A stretch of 60,200 nucleotides of DNA from Olivibacter sp. XZL3 (GCF_004368405.1 NZ_SBJH01000025.1:1-60200); one strand, 5' to 3'. Numbered from the stretch's first letter, positions 17,245 to 26,656 are shown. Numbers and translations: made by a program. The notes: generated from the letters alone by a model not told the origin.

Positions 17245-18120
17245 GTCCTTTTGCTATTAATTCTTAGCAAGTTTCTACCAAAAGAATTTCATCTGCATTT
17301 TTATTTCACCAACTGCTGATCTTGTTATATCAATTTGCCTGAGCGCTCAATATTTGAAAATCAAAGTTGCTGATGAGGCTGTGGTCAGACCGTGGGACTT
17401 TCGGCGGGCGATGGTTAAGGGGCGGTATTGAGCGCTGGTAAGTTTATTCAACAAAAACGCTCCATTTGTGGAGGCAAAAGTGCGCTTTCAGATCTGTCTG
17501 AAATCATAAGGGGGTGATTGTTCCAAACTCAGTGATTTTATTTTTTTATTAATAGGTTGTTTACGAGTGTTTTATGGTGTTGGTTTCAACAGAATCAAAG
17601 AAAGTGTAGTAGTAGAATGCCAAATTGCCTGCGCAAGTACATTTAGCCGTCTAAAACTTCGTTAAGAACGGTGAGCGTCCTTACATTTGGCTTAAATATT
17701 TCGAATTGTACAATACGTTGTTCAATCTGAAACATGATCGAAGGTATTCCAGCGGCTATGTAGTCTTGTTTGGAAAAGGAACCTTAAGCAAGTGTCACTC
17801 TATTACGCTTTCAGAACTATGTCTACCCGTAGCGAATACGGCAAGTATTTATCTCTAAGAGAAGATACCATCAAAAAGACACGTCGCTTATCCATTTCTT
17901 TTCAATGGAAGAATTAGATGCAAAAGGTTGGAATATCATTCGACATGGAACGGGCCTTAACCTGAGTTCAAAATTCCTAAACCATTTTATCCCTGCTGTC
18001 GGTCAGAAGTTGATAGCAGCAGCCAGTTGATAGGGGCCACAGGCCCGTTCGTGAAATTTATTGTCAACGGAGCAAAAAATACATCAAATTCGTGTACGCC
18101 TATACAGAACGGGGCTTACG
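17245..18120. other. Long intergenic region with dyad repeat and decayed frames
   Basis: About 875 nt between the peptide gene (minus) and tetR (plus). It holds the cassette promoter region and an 11-bp inverted repeat pair. A stop-free frame at 17738-17917 ends RRLSISFQWKN, and an overlapping frame ends in KFLNHFIPAVGQKLIAAAS at about 18030. Both look like C-terminal tails of lost genes but no family could be named. No intact gene seen. Confidence 0.4.
17342..17436. repeat. 11-bp inverted repeat pair upstream of the peptide gene
   Basis: AGCGCTCAATA at 17342-17352 and its exact reverse complement TATTGAGCGCT at 17426-17436, 73 nt apart, located 98-192 nt upstream of the peptide start codon. 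Could be a pair of regulator sites for DNA looping. Confidence 0.5.
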
Positions 18121-18780
18121 ATGGATTTAGAAAGCAAGCATTCACAGCGCAATAGAGCAGTTATTTTAGAAGCTGCTGCCAATATTATAAGAGAAGGAGG
18201 GCTGCATGCCTTAAAAATGACTAATCTTGCGGACAAAGCGAAACTCACGCGGTGGACGATATATAATCATTTCGGTAACTTGGATGGCGTAAAAAGGGCG
18301 CTATATGATCGACATGATTACTTCGTTACCAATCTGCCAAAGATCGTGGCATTGGCCACGCAAGAGAATGGCGCTATCCAGTTCGACCTGCTAGCACACA
18401 TTATTACCCAACATTTCGATGCATTAATGAAAGATCCCTTGTCCAGAGAGTTTGCCATTGCGGAATTTTTAAGGACCGATACCGTGATCGCCCAGATGGT
18501 GGCAGCCAGAGAGCAACGCATGCTGAAAATGTTGAAAGCCTCCGGGTCATCTGGTTTATCCAAGGTGTCCTTTCCGATGGAATTTCTATTTCCTATTATA
18601 TTGGGCGGCATTACGTATATGGCTTTTCAATATAGAATAGGAGGACAGACTTCCTGTTTTGGTGTAGGATGCCTGCGAAAAGAATTTAAGGCCGATATGC
18701 AACAGTTTCTAACGCAGTTGATCAAACTTGCGGTCGCCAATGGAGATGATACGAGAAGAATTGACAATTTGGCGGGCTAA
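18121..18780 (+). CDS. TetR-family transcriptional regulator
   Basis: N-terminal TetR helix-turn-helix: RNRAVILEAAANIIREGGLHALKMTNLADKAKLTRWTIYNHFGNLDGVKRALYDRHDYF, of which the recognition part is KLTRWTIYNHFGN. The C-terminal ligand domain is unassigned and ends with a short Cys-containing segment (TSCFGVGC). Start at ATG 18121 (MDLESKHSQRNR) gives 219 residues; the frame opens from TTG 18061 but the added 20 residues are not TetR-like. It is convergent with the Nudix gene and no divergent target is obvious upstream. Confidence 0.85.
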   Translation: MDLESKHSQRNRAVILEAAANIIREGGLHALKMTNLADKAKLTRWTIYNHFGNLDGVKRALYDRHDYFVTNLPKIVALATQENGAIQFDLLAHIITQHFDALMKDPLSREFAIAEFLRTDTVIAQMVAAREQRMLKMLKASGSSGLSKVSFPMEFLFPIILGGITYMAFQYRIGGQTSCFGVGCLRKEFKADMQQFLTQLIKLAVANGDDTRRIDNLAG

Positions 18781-18813
18781 ACCCTAACATAAGCTTTTAA
18801 CGACTATGCCGTG

Positions 18814-19383
18814 TTACCGACCAAAAATGTCGGGATATTGCCTGGCCGCCATGAGTATGAGATTCATGGAATCCGTTACCCAAATCGTCCCTTCATCAAC
18901 AAGCCGGAGAACCTCGGGCGCAGGTAATGTAATGACTTCGATATTTTCAGTAATATCGAATCGCTGTGTCGAATTAAATTGAGCGTTAAACAGGATATAG
19001 CCGTAGGTTGTCTGCCTTAGTTTTGTTGGATTGATGGCGAATTTGCAAATATATTTCAAATCCTCCTCGGCGGCCTTGATGCCACATTCTTCCTCCAGCT
19101 CGGCTACGGCCGACTGCAACAACGTTTTATCCTTTTGTTGCATGCCACCGGGGAGCTCCAGCAGAATCTCGCCAATGCCATGCTTATACTGGCGGGTAAG
19201 CACTACGTGATTATCGGGTGTAATGGCTAATACCTGCACCACATCTCCCAAGGGCGATAAAAAATAATCGTCAACTACCAATCCATTAGGTAGCTGTACC
19301 TTGTGTTTTCGCAGGGGGTACCAGGCGCTTGGCGAGATATCTTCCTCTTCTAAAAGGATCCAAGGTTTAATTAAATCAGACAT
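18814..19383 (-). CDS. Nudix hydrolase (ADP-ribose pyrophosphatase-like)
   Basis: Hydrolase of nucleoside diphosphate-X substrates; layout resembles ADP-ribose pyrophosphatases (N-terminal beta domain, QVLAITPDNHVVLTRQYKHG, LELPGG). The Nudix box GX5EX7REUXEEXGU is read as GMQQKDKTLLQSAVAELEEECGI with three of the metal-binding glutamates (AELEEEC) kept, but the first Glu is Lys and the Arg is Ala, so the motif is imperfect. MSDLIKPW at 19383 is the family-like start. It lies 73 nt downstream of the molybdopterin oxidoreductase. Confidence 0.85.
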   Translation of the reverse strand: MSDLIKPWILLEEEDISPSAWYPLRKHKVQLPNGLVVDDYFLSPLGDVVQVLAITPDNHVVLTRQYKHGIGEILLELPGGMQQKDKTLLQSAVAELEEECGIKAAEEDLKYICKFAINPTKLRQTTYGYILFNAQFNSTQRFDITENIEVITLPAPEVLRLVDEGTIWVTDSMNLILMAARQYPDIFGR

Positions 19384-19456
19384 ACGGTAAAAATAGGCAT
19401 TCCCCACTTAATTCAGTCATCCCAAGTGGCGTGTATTTAGGCTTAATTTATATTGA

Positions 19457-20152
19457 TCAAGAGCTGTATCGGTCGTTACGCCAAGGATAGGCCGTATTGG
19501 AATAACCTCTTTCTTCCCAAAATCCCGGCTGATCGTGGGTTAGAAACTCTATTCTTTTTATCCACTTCGCTCCCTTCCATGCGTAAAGCTGCGGTGTAAT
19601 CATCCGGCAGGGGCCTCCATGTTCTTTCGGCAGGGGCTTATCCTCAAAGGTGTGCGCAAGCAGTACATCCGGTTTCAGCGCTTCTTCCAAGGAAAGGTTG
19701 GTCGTGTAGGTGTCATAACCGTAACAAAGGATATGCGTCGCATGCGCCTTTGGTTGCACGAGTCCGGCCAGATCCAGTAGGCTGACACCGCGCCAGCGCA
19801 TATTCAGTTTTGACCAGGTAGTAACGCAGTGAAAATCGGAGATGTCTTGCGTTTGGGGAAGCGCCATGAATTCATCCCACGTTAAAACAAGTGGGTGCTC
19901 TACAGCTCCGTCGATTTTTAAGCGCCAACGATCGGTTGTGATGTTAGGCTGATAGCCCAAATCTAATACCGGCCATTTGGTCGTCACGGTTTGCCCTATG
20001 GGGATTGTGGGCATGCCATGCCGGTTCGGTTTACCCGAACCCCTCGGGACTTGGTCGGACATCGAGGGGGTGCCCTTCATTTTCTCCTCAAAACGCGCCT
20101 TCAATCTCATCCGGGCTTCGACAATACGATTTAGTTTTTCTGAGTCTTCCAT
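19457..20152 (-). CDS. Sulfite-oxidase-like molybdopterin-dependent oxidoreductase
   Basis: 231 residues of the oxidoreductase molybdopterin-binding domain (YedY/sulfite oxidase superfamily). The Moco-ligating cysteine is C109 in DFHCVTTWSKLNMRWRGV. Other family landmarks are RLKIDGAVEHPLVLTWDEFMALPQ, the HGGPCRMITPQLYAWKGAKWIKRIEFL cofactor segment and the C-terminal GFWEERGYSNTAYPWR. There is no signal peptide or Tat motif, unlike YedY, so it is probably cytoplasmic. Substrate unknown. Confidence 0.9.
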   Translation of the reverse strand: MEDSEKLNRIVEARMRLKARFEEKMKGTPSMSDQVPRGSGKPNRHGMPTIPIGQTVTTKWPVLDLGYQPNITTDRWRLKIDGAVEHPLVLTWDEFMALPQTQDISDFHCVTTWSKLNMRWRGVSLLDLAGLVQPKAHATHILCYGYDTYTTNLSLEEALKPDVLLAHTFEDKPLPKEHGGPCRMITPQLYAWKGAKWIKRIEFLTHDQPGFWEERGYSNTAYPWRNDRYSS

Positions 20153-20281
20153 ACGCTTATCTATATTGGATATGACGGTGATAGGCTTTTAAGCTTTTTA
20201 GAGTCAAACAATTACAGGGATGGAAGGTTTTCGTAAACTATGGGTCGGTTTGCGGTAACAATGTAACGCGTTATAGCGAAT

Positions 20282-20317
20282 AATCAGTAAAGTTCTGCCA
20301 CCGGAACTTTACTGATT
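20282..20317 (-). terminator. Inverted repeat at the end of the second SusCD operon
   Basis: AATCAGTAAAGTTC / GAACTTTACTGATT, perfect 14-bp arms around TGCCACCG, 25 nt past the susD stop. It lacks a long U tract, so it may protect the 3' end or terminate weakly. Confidence 0.6.
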
Positions 20318-20341
20318 AAGCGCGTTAAAAAAACCGAATTA

Positions 20342-22108
20342 TTATTCGAGGGTAGGATTAAAGCTGCCTCCCCAATTGTTATTTTGTTCAATTTTTGGAT
20401 TTTTATCGATTACACTTTCCTGAATCGGGAAGAAGTAATAAGTTTCCGGTAGCGAATTCACTTTCACGCCCGAAAGTGGGACCTGTAGAAGGCTGTATTT
20501 AAAGTCATCTTCCATCAGCGCATACTGATCGGCAAGCGTGCGCGCTTGTCCCATCGCCATATCGGTTCCGTCTCCATTTACCGCAATGGCTTCCACGCCG
20601 TGTTTTGTCGTGCCATCTAAGCGGTTAAGCATCCGTAATCTACGCAGGTCCCAGAAACGATGCCCCTCGAAACAAAATTCAATATTGCGTTCGGCTAGAA
20701 TGGCTTCACGCATTTCGTCTTTAGAGGAGGCGTTAATCCCGTAGTTCCCGTCTGCACCGGCTTCAATGCCCGCCCGCTGACGGATTCTTTTTAAAATATC
20801 CAGGGCCTCATCTATCCTGCCGGTTTCGTTTGCCGTTTCTGCGTAATTCAACATCACTTCAGCAAAACGCATCAACACAAAATCGACATCATATTGCTGT
20901 ACTTCCGCTTGCGTGAGATTCAACAGACTATTCTTCTCGATGAAAAAGCCACTGTACCGATTGAGATTGGTAGAGTTTACTCCCGCTTTCGGGTTCACAC
21001 CAAAATCGTCCAATTCATGAGCGATACCCAATGAAGTGTATTGCCTTTTTCCCGTTTTGCCCGACACCGCATAAGGTTTTCCGTTCCAAACGATGGATTT
21101 ATCAAAACGCGGATCTCGGTTTTCCCAATAGCGTTGCAGGAATTCGGAATCGCTCTTATAGTAAGCACTGGTAGGATCATTGTAAAGCTTACCATCTTTC
21201 ATAGGGAACTCTTTGATGAATTCCCAAGTAGGACATGCGTAGGCCGGACCACGACTTTCTGATCCGGGGCGCACGCCGTAATCCCACGAAGCGACTTTGT
21301 TCGGATAAGAATTCACTACGGCAAAGACCACTTCCGGCCCTTTTTCCTCCAAAGCGATATTGGCGTAATCTTCTGTCAGTCGGTATCCTCGTGCTTGTAA
21401 GTCGCTATAGGCCTTTTTGTTTTCTTGGTAGGCCGCTTCCCAGTACGGATTGGTCCATGGGTTGGACGGATTAAATTGCGGGGAGGCTTTATAAAGAAGC
21501 ACTTTTGCTTTAAAAGCTAATGCAAAACTGCCGTCTATTTTTCCGTATTCGGTCGACGATGTAGCGATTCGTTCCTGAAGTTTAGCGATCGCTTCGTCCA
21601 AATCTCGGACGATAAAATCGAAGCACTCCGCAGTTGTGTTTCTGGGAACATACAGGTCGTCTTCATAGCGGTCTTGCGGTTCCGTGATATATGGCACGCC
21701 ACCATGGTATATAACCATCCAAAAATAAGAATAAGCACGCATGAACAAAGCTTGGCCGGTTATATTATCTTTTGTTGCTTGGTCTAAAGTTCCCGCATTG
21801 ACATCCCGGATGGCCTGATTGATCAATCGGACGTTTTCATAGTTCCAAGATTTAAATTCCCCATTCGAAATTGTTATCCGGTCGGGATAAAAACTGATGC
21901 CGATTAACTGTTCGCTGTCCGAGTCGGCACCCGGGTCCCAGTTGCCGAACATCGGATAAATATTCGCCATATAGGCATTCGCAAGATTGGGGTCGTTCCA
22001 AACTTGCTCGGGGTCGTAATTGTTGATGTCCTCAATATCGAGCACTTTCTTACAAGAAGTTGCTAGAACTCCTATAAAGCACAGAATAAAACATATCTTC
22101 TTTTTCAT
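20342..22108 (-). CDS. SusD/RagB-family lipoprotein of the second SusCD pair
   Basis: Surface lipoprotein partnering the SusC at 22136. Lipobox LATSC (Cys19 from ATG 22108) then KKVLDIEDINNYDPEQVWNDPNLANAYMANIYP. It has the TPR region (ALFMRAYSYFWMVIYHGGVPYI) and the RagB C-terminus (AERNIEFCFEGHRFWDLRRLRML). At 588 residues it is longer than the first SusD, like members handling larger or plant glycans. The start is chosen at the third codon of the frame because MKKKICFIL is a standard signal. Gap to susC is 27 nt. Ligand unknown; no glycoside hydrolase is adjacent. Confidence 0.95.
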   Translation of the reverse strand: MKKKICFILCFIGVLATSCKKVLDIEDINNYDPEQVWNDPNLANAYMANIYPMFGNWDPGADSDSEQLIGISFYPDRITISNGEFKSWNYENVRLINQAIRDVNAGTLDQATKDNITGQALFMRAYSYFWMVIYHGGVPYITEPQDRYEDDLYVPRNTTAECFDFIVRDLDEAIAKLQERIATSSTEYGKIDGSFALAFKAKVLLYKASPQFNPSNPWTNPYWEAAYQENKKAYSDLQARGYRLTEDYANIALEEKGPEVVFAVVNSYPNKVASWDYGVRPGSESRGPAYACPTWEFIKEFPMKDGKLYNDPTSAYYKSDSEFLQRYWENRDPRFDKSIVWNGKPYAVSGKTGKRQYTSLGIAHELDDFGVNPKAGVNSTNLNRYSGFFIEKNSLLNLTQAEVQQYDVDFVLMRFAEVMLNYAETANETGRIDEALDILKRIRQRAGIEAGADGNYGINASSKDEMREAILAERNIEFCFEGHRFWDLRRLRMLNRLDGTTKHGVEAIAVNGDGTDMAMGQARTLADQYALMEDDFKYSLLQVPLSGVKVNSLPETYYFFPIQESVIDKNPKIEQNNNWGGSFNPTLE

Positions 22109-22135
22109 TAGCATATTTTTATCGTAAACACTCCG

Positions 22136-25100
22136 TTAAAATCTTAGGTCCAGTCCAAAGGTGAAGGTTTTCATGATAGGGTAAGAGTCGTAATTTTTTT
22201 GCTCCGGATCCTGAAATTCCTTCATCTCCGACCATACAAATAGGTTGGTGCCGTTAAAATACAGCTGCGCATTATCAAGCTTTAAGGCAGACACCCACGA
22301 TTTCGGTAGGTTGTATCCCAAGTTGAGCGTTCTTAAGCGGAGGTAGGCGCCATTACGTATCCAAAAAGAAGAGGCCTCTGTTCCCGACTCATACCAGTTC
22401 TGGCCAATAGGTCTTGGGTATTTACCATCGACATTTTCTGGCGTCCATACTTCATCTGATGCCCAAATCGGATAATAAGGCCTCACGGTACCGCCGTGCT
22501 GTCTCATACCCGGCCCTTCCTGATTGCTTATAATACGGTCATAATTTAGCACGCCCTGAAAATGGGCTTGGAGTGAAAAGCTTTTGTATGACACATTGAA
22601 GCCGAAACCGTAATTAATCCGGGGCGCGGCATTGGTCGAGAGCAGCTGATTGTCGTTGCCGTCAATCTTGCCGTCAGGACCAGGTGCATAGCCGTCGCCC
22701 CTTACATCCTCAAAATAAAGGCCGCCTAGATAAGGGTCACGACCAAACTGCTTGAATCCCTGTGCGAGCAGTTCGTCCAGTTGTTCTTGCGTTCTTACGA
22801 TTCCCAAAGCCTTTAAGCCGATAATCCGTTCTGCCGGTTGGCCAATGCGCGACTCAAAATGCCGGTAACCGCCGGGGCCATAGGCGGCGCTTTCATCATA
22901 AATATCCCAGCGGTCTTTTGCATAGCCCATGTTGGCCATCAGGGAGTAATTCACCTCATTGTTTGCCGCATTATCGTTCCACTGCAAGGTGATTTCACCG
23001 CCGCGCCACGATCTTGCTGCATAATTTTCAGGCGCGAGCGCTTGTCCATAGTTATCAGGTAAGGTCACCAAACGGGAACCTAGGATGTCGGTCTCTTTTC
23101 GCAAAAACACATCTAATGTTCCGCTTAATCGGTTATTAAAGGCCGCCGCATCCAAGCCGATGTTATAGCTTGTGGAAGTAGCCCAGGTCAAGTTCGGATT
23201 AGGCGTCGCGCCCGGTGCAATCGCGCCGTAATAGCGGTCGCCAAACATATAACCCCCTGAATTAACGTACTTTTCAACATAAGAAAAGGGATTTATCCGC
23301 TCGTTGTTAACATCTAAGTCGTTACCAGTGGTACCATAAGAGCCCCGGATCTTAAGTTCATTAAAGGCATTGGTGAACTTTTTAAAGAAGGATTCTTCCG
23401 AAATGCGCCATGCCGCCGATACGGAGGGAAAGAATCCCCATCTTTTGTTCTCCGGAAAAAGGGTATTTCCGTCATAACGAAAAGAAAATTCCACGATGTA
23501 CCGACTGTCAAAATTATAGTTCACCCTTCCGATATACGACTGTCTCGCGCCGAGTTCCTCCCATCCGTTCGCTTCGCGGAATTCCCGGTCGGTTGGATAG
23601 GCAAACATCTGATCCAGGGATGTTAATGGGTTTTCAGCGCGCGCATAGGCCGCATAGCCGCCATTTTCGGCTTGTTCAAATACAAACAGGGCGTCTACAC
23701 TGTGTTTGTTGAAAGTTCTCGCGTAGTTGGCAAACCAGTTGAACTGATAGCTCCAGTCGGTCGTGATTTCATAACTCATGAAAGGTTGATTTTGACTGAA
23801 GGTGAAGGTGTTGGTCTTGTTTGGATCAGGCGCGCCGGGCAAAAAGCGGTTGCCATCGGGATCGGCTTGGTTAAACACATAATTCTGCTGGAACGTTAAG
23901 TATTTCTTCCGCATATAATCCTCTCCGAGGTAACTTCCAACCACTTTGGTAGAGAGCCCGGGAATGAATTTGTCGAGTTTAATGTTAACAGCCAATATTG
24001 GATTGAACTGACGTTGTCTGGTATTAATATAGCGATCGCCGACCACCTGGTCGATTACGCTCCAAGCTTGCCAGCTACCCATCGGCGTTTGAATGGGGTA
24101 GGGTGTCACGTAATTCGCCGGTGTCCCATCCGCTTCTACATAAAATGGATAGGTTTTAGGCCAGTTAAAGGTTACGCGGTACAGATCCGATACGTCAAAA
24201 TCGTCGTCTCCGGTAAAAGGCCAGTAGAAGCGATCCAGATTTTGCTGATAGGCAGAAAGATTTAAATCGATGGATATACTTTCGCTGATTTTTGCCGAAA
24301 CATTGCTGCGCAAATTGAATTTACCGTGGTCGACCGTTTTGTAAGATCCATTTTCGCCCCGGTAACTGAGTAAGGAGTAATAGGTTATTTTGTCGGAACC
24401 CCCGCTTACGCTCAAGGCTTGTCGGTGACTCGTTGGATTTCGCCATATCAGGTCGTGTACGTTGTAGCTTCTATCTTTGAAATATTCGAATTCTTCCGGC
24501 CCGTTCGGCAAAGGCGTGCCGTTAAATTCGGCCACCCGATTTTGGTAAATCAATTCATCGGTAGCCGTCGTAAGGTCTGATAACAGAGGCATAGTAGGTT
24601 GAGCGGTGGTATAGTTTGATTGGAAGTTGAAAGTCGGCTTTTGCTCAATGCCTTTTCGGGTTGTAACCAGCACAACGCCATTACCTGCTCTTGATCCATA
24701 AATAGATGCCGTTGCCGCATCTTTCAAGAAGCTCATCTGATCCACCTCCGATGCTTCCAGTGCGTCAAATGCGGTTTTATCCCGCACGATGCCGTCGATG
24801 ACGTAAAGGGGTTCGCCAAAGCTACCTCTTATTCGGATTTGCGAAGTCGCGCCCGAGAGTCCCGATGTATTGGTGACGTTTACGCCGGGGGCACGGCCCG
24901 CTAAGGTATTCGACAGATTTGCGGGCGCAATATTGGTCAATTCCCGTGCATTGACCGCACTAACCGCACCGGTGAGGTTTACCTTTTTTTGCGTTCCGTA
25001 TCCCACAATGACTACCTCTTCTAAGTCGCTGATCATGTCTTTTAAGATGACATTCAGCTCTTCTTCGCCATTGAAGTTCATTTCCTGGGTCTCATATCCT

Positions 25101-25408
25101 AAATTACTGAATACTAAAAGTGCATTGTTCGGAGCATTTAACTGATACATTCCTGCTGCATTTGTTTTAGCTGCAATGCTTGTGCCTTTTACTGATATGG
25201 TGACGCCTTCCAAGGGTGTTCCGCGCTCATCGGTAACGGTTCCGTGCACGCGTGTTTGGCGAAAGGGCCTAGATGCTCGTTCGCGCGCTTGGGCAGGGAG
25301 AAAAAAGGCGTTTCCGGCAAGAAACAGATGAATAAGAAACAAGGTCAAAAAGTTCACGATAATGAGCCTTCCATTAGGCAATAGCAAGGGGAGTCTACTA
25401 CTAATCAT
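22136..25408 (-). CDS. SusC-like TonB-dependent receptor, intact
   Basis: Full-length SusC/RagA transporter of about 1090 residues. From MISSRLPLLLPNG (25408) it has a hydrophobic export signal, a carboxypeptidase-regulatory-like domain (RVHGTVTDERGTPLEGVTIS), a TonB box region (LEEVVIVGYGTQKKVNLTGAVS), the plug (RIRGSFGEPLYVIDGIV, FLKDAATASIYGSRAGNGVVLVTTRKG) and a barrel ending FTFGLDLRF. The open frame begins 16 codons earlier (MIKIIRV); the later start is the more family-like. First gene of the pair with the SusD at 20342; two palindromes about 270 nt upstream are operator candidates. Confidence 0.95.
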   Translation of the reverse strand: MISSRLPLLLPNGRLIIVNFLTLFLIHLFLAGNAFFLPAQARERASRPFRQTRVHGTVTDERGTPLEGVTISVKGTSIAAKTNAAGMYQLNAPNNALLVFSNLGYETQEMNFNGEEELNVILKDMISDLEEVVIVGYGTQKKVNLTGAVSAVNARELTNIAPANLSNTLAGRAPGVNVTNTSGLSGATSQIRIRGSFGEPLYVIDGIVRDKTAFDALEASEVDQMSFLKDAATASIYGSRAGNGVVLVTTRKGIEQKPTFNFQSNYTTAQPTMPLLSDLTTATDELIYQNRVAEFNGTPLPNGPEEFEYFKDRSYNVHDLIWRNPTSHRQALSVSGGSDKITYYSLLSYRGENGSYKTVDHGKFNLRSNVSAKISESISIDLNLSAYQQNLDRFYWPFTGDDDFDVSDLYRVTFNWPKTYPFYVEADGTPANYVTPYPIQTPMGSWQAWSVIDQVVGDRYINTRQRQFNPILAVNIKLDKFIPGLSTKVVGSYLGEDYMRKKYLTFQQNYVFNQADPDGNRFLPGAPDPNKTNTFTFSQNQPFMSYEITTDWSYQFNWFANYARTFNKHSVDALFVFEQAENGGYAAYARAENPLTSLDQMFAYPTDREFREANGWEELGARQSYIGRVNYNFDSRYIVEFSFRYDGNTLFPENKRWGFFPSVSAAWRISEESFFKKFTNAFNELKIRGSYGTTGNDLDVNNERINPFSYVEKYVNSGGYMFGDRYYGAIAPGATPNPNLTWATSTSYNIGLDAAAFNNRLSGTLDVFLRKETDILGSRLVTLPDNYGQALAPENYAARSWRGGEITLQWNDNAANNEVNYSLMANMGYAKDRWDIYDESAAYGPGGYRHFESRIGQPAERIIGLKALGIVRTQEQLDELLAQGFKQFGRDPYLGGLYFEDVRGDGYAPGPDGKIDGNDNQLLSTNAAPRINYGFGFNVSYKSFSLQAHFQGVLNYDRIISNQEGPGMRQHGGTVRPYYPIWASDEVWTPENVDGKYPRPIGQNWYESGTEASSFWIRNGAYLRLRTLNLGYNLPKSWVSALKLDNAQLYFNGTNLFVWSEMKEFQDPEQKNYDSYPIMKTFTFGLDLRF

Positions 25409-25663
25409 ATAGCATAGTTTAAGTTTTTTGTTAATAACTCTAATGATTTTGATCAATTCGGATAAGGTCCGTCCGCTAGATAAGTCTAATTCGCTCTCAT
25501 AATTTCTTCATAATTTAGTGGTACATGTTAACTCCATAGCGTAGCAATCGTTTTTTTATTAACGAGCGCCAGCGATTTTATCCTGAGTTTATTGCGGTTA
25601 AAAATTGGTCGTTGCGGTGCAATTATATTGAAGCAACCATAGAAAAACAAATAGTTTTGGAAG
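25409..25663. other. 5' leader/promoter region of the second SusCD operon
   Basis: No gene recognised between the SusC start and the operator palindromes. The region is AT-rich; an exact TAnnTTTG box was not found on the minus strand. Confidence 0.4.
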
Positions 25664-25675
25664 GCAATCGATTGC
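25664..25675. promoter_or_regulatory. Operator-like palindrome with central CG (site 1)
   Basis: GCAATCGATTGC, a perfect 12-bp palindrome centred on CG. LacI-family repressors typically bind such CG-centred palindromes. It lies 256 nt upstream of the SusC start. Confidence 0.5.
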
Positions 25676-25678
25676 GTA

Positions 25679-25702
25679 TTTTACGCACACGTGTGCGTAA
25701 AA
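25679..25702. promoter_or_regulatory. Operator-like palindrome with central CG (site 2)
   Basis: TTTTACGCACACGTGTGCGTAAAA read across 25679-25702 is a perfect 24-bp palindrome (key core ACACGTGT), only 3 nt from site 1. LacI-type operator is the preferred reading; with its flanking A/T tracts it could also fold as a loop-poor hairpin. Confidence 0.55.
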
Positions 25703-25704
25703 AA

Positions 25705-25760
25705 GAGTCTGTAACAATGCGGGCAGTTACCTATGCTATCCCCGACATTCTTACAGACTA
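25705..25760 (-). terminator. Terminator of the HAEPLYID-type gene
   Basis: On the minus strand GTCTGTAAGAATGTCGGG pairs with the complement beginning CCCGCATTGTTACAGAC (8 bp perfect outer stem, three internal mismatches), then TCTTTTTT. It begins about 33 nt after the stop codon. Confidence 0.65.
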
Positions 25761-25792
25761 TCTTTCTGAATGAACAGTTTGGCAGCTTCGCT

Positions 25793-26656
25793 TCAGCCGC
25801 CTTTGCTATGTTTGTGGCCCGGCTCGTAGATTAACCGAAGAAAGGTACTGAGCCGTTCGGTTGATTTATTGACCGGAATACCCGTTACAATACCCACGAG
25901 CAGGTTGTCGGCCACGCCTACACGCATCTGCGGTCTGATGACCATGTCAAACTGGTCCCTATAAAGTTCTTTGTTCAATTCAACGCCGATGAAATTGCGT
26001 GTCGACGGGATCATGTAATGGAAGCTTGTGTTTATCTGCCAGTTCATTTCTATATCACCTGTATCGAACGCGTGTGCGAATGCAGGTCCGGTATATAGTA
26101 AACTGTGAAAATTACTTCCCCAGCGTTTTGCAGCGATAAAAAACGGATTATATACGTTGCCGAAGAATAAGGACTTATTTCCGTATTGCGCAAAAGGTAC
26201 CAGTTCGAATTCCTGTATATATCCGATGGCCATTGATGTCTTGAGCTTCTCTGAAACAAAGAACGAATATTGAGCTGCCAACTTTATACTGTTCAGCTTG
26301 GTGCCCGAGTGTCCGTCATTCGGCGCCTTTGAAGGATATATCGTAAAGGGAAGCTCCACTTCCAGACCGAGGCGATTTATAGGTGCCCATTCATATTCAA
26401 CCAGCGCAAGGTACTCGTCGTGGTTGTTTTTGTCGGTAAGACCAAAACCGATATTCCATTCGTCTTCTCCTTTGCGAGCGCCCAGATCCCTGATAAGATC
26501 AATGTACAGCGGCTCGGCATGCAAAACCTTCACCGGTTCGGCCGATTTTTCTATTTCTTCGATATATAAGCTATCTGCTTCAGTTTGCTGCGCATAAACT
26601 TCTATGTGAAAACCACAAAGAAACGCCGCTACAGCGATTGCTTGTCCTAAATGCAT
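25793..26656 (-). CDS. HAEPLYID-family protein, probable outer-membrane beta-barrel
   Basis: 287 residues from MHLGQAIAVAAFLCGFHIEVYAQQ (26656), a signal peptide. It then carries the diagnostic motif VLHAEPLYIDLIRDLGARKGEDEWNIGFGL and a succession of amphipathic beta strands (LALVEYEWAPINRLGLEVELPF, KLAAQYSFFVSEKLKTSMAIGY) ending at a strand FLRLIYEP. This fits a small outer-membrane protein. The motif names a Bacteroidota family of unknown function. The open frame continues 58 codons upstream without family-like content. A small conserved-looking gene lies 61 nt upstream on the same strand. Confidence 0.8.
   Translation of the reverse strand: MHLGQAIAVAAFLCGFHIEVYAQQTEADSLYIEEIEKSAEPVKVLHAEPLYIDLIRDLGARKGEDEWNIGFGLTDKNNHDEYLALVEYEWAPINRLGLEVELPFTIYPSKAPNDGHSGTKLNSIKLAAQYSFFVSEKLKTSMAIGYIQEFELVPFAQYGNKSLFFGNVYNPFFIAAKRWGSNFHSLLYTGPAFAHAFDTGDIEMNWQINTSFHYMIPSTRNFIGVELNKELYRDQFDMVIRPQMRVGVADNLLVGIVTGIPVNKSTERLSTFLRLIYEPGHKHSKGG

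Noticed and set aside
18061-18120. TTG-initiated extension of the TetR gene
   Set aside because: The 20 extra residues are absent from typical TetR N-termini; ATG at 18121 preferred.
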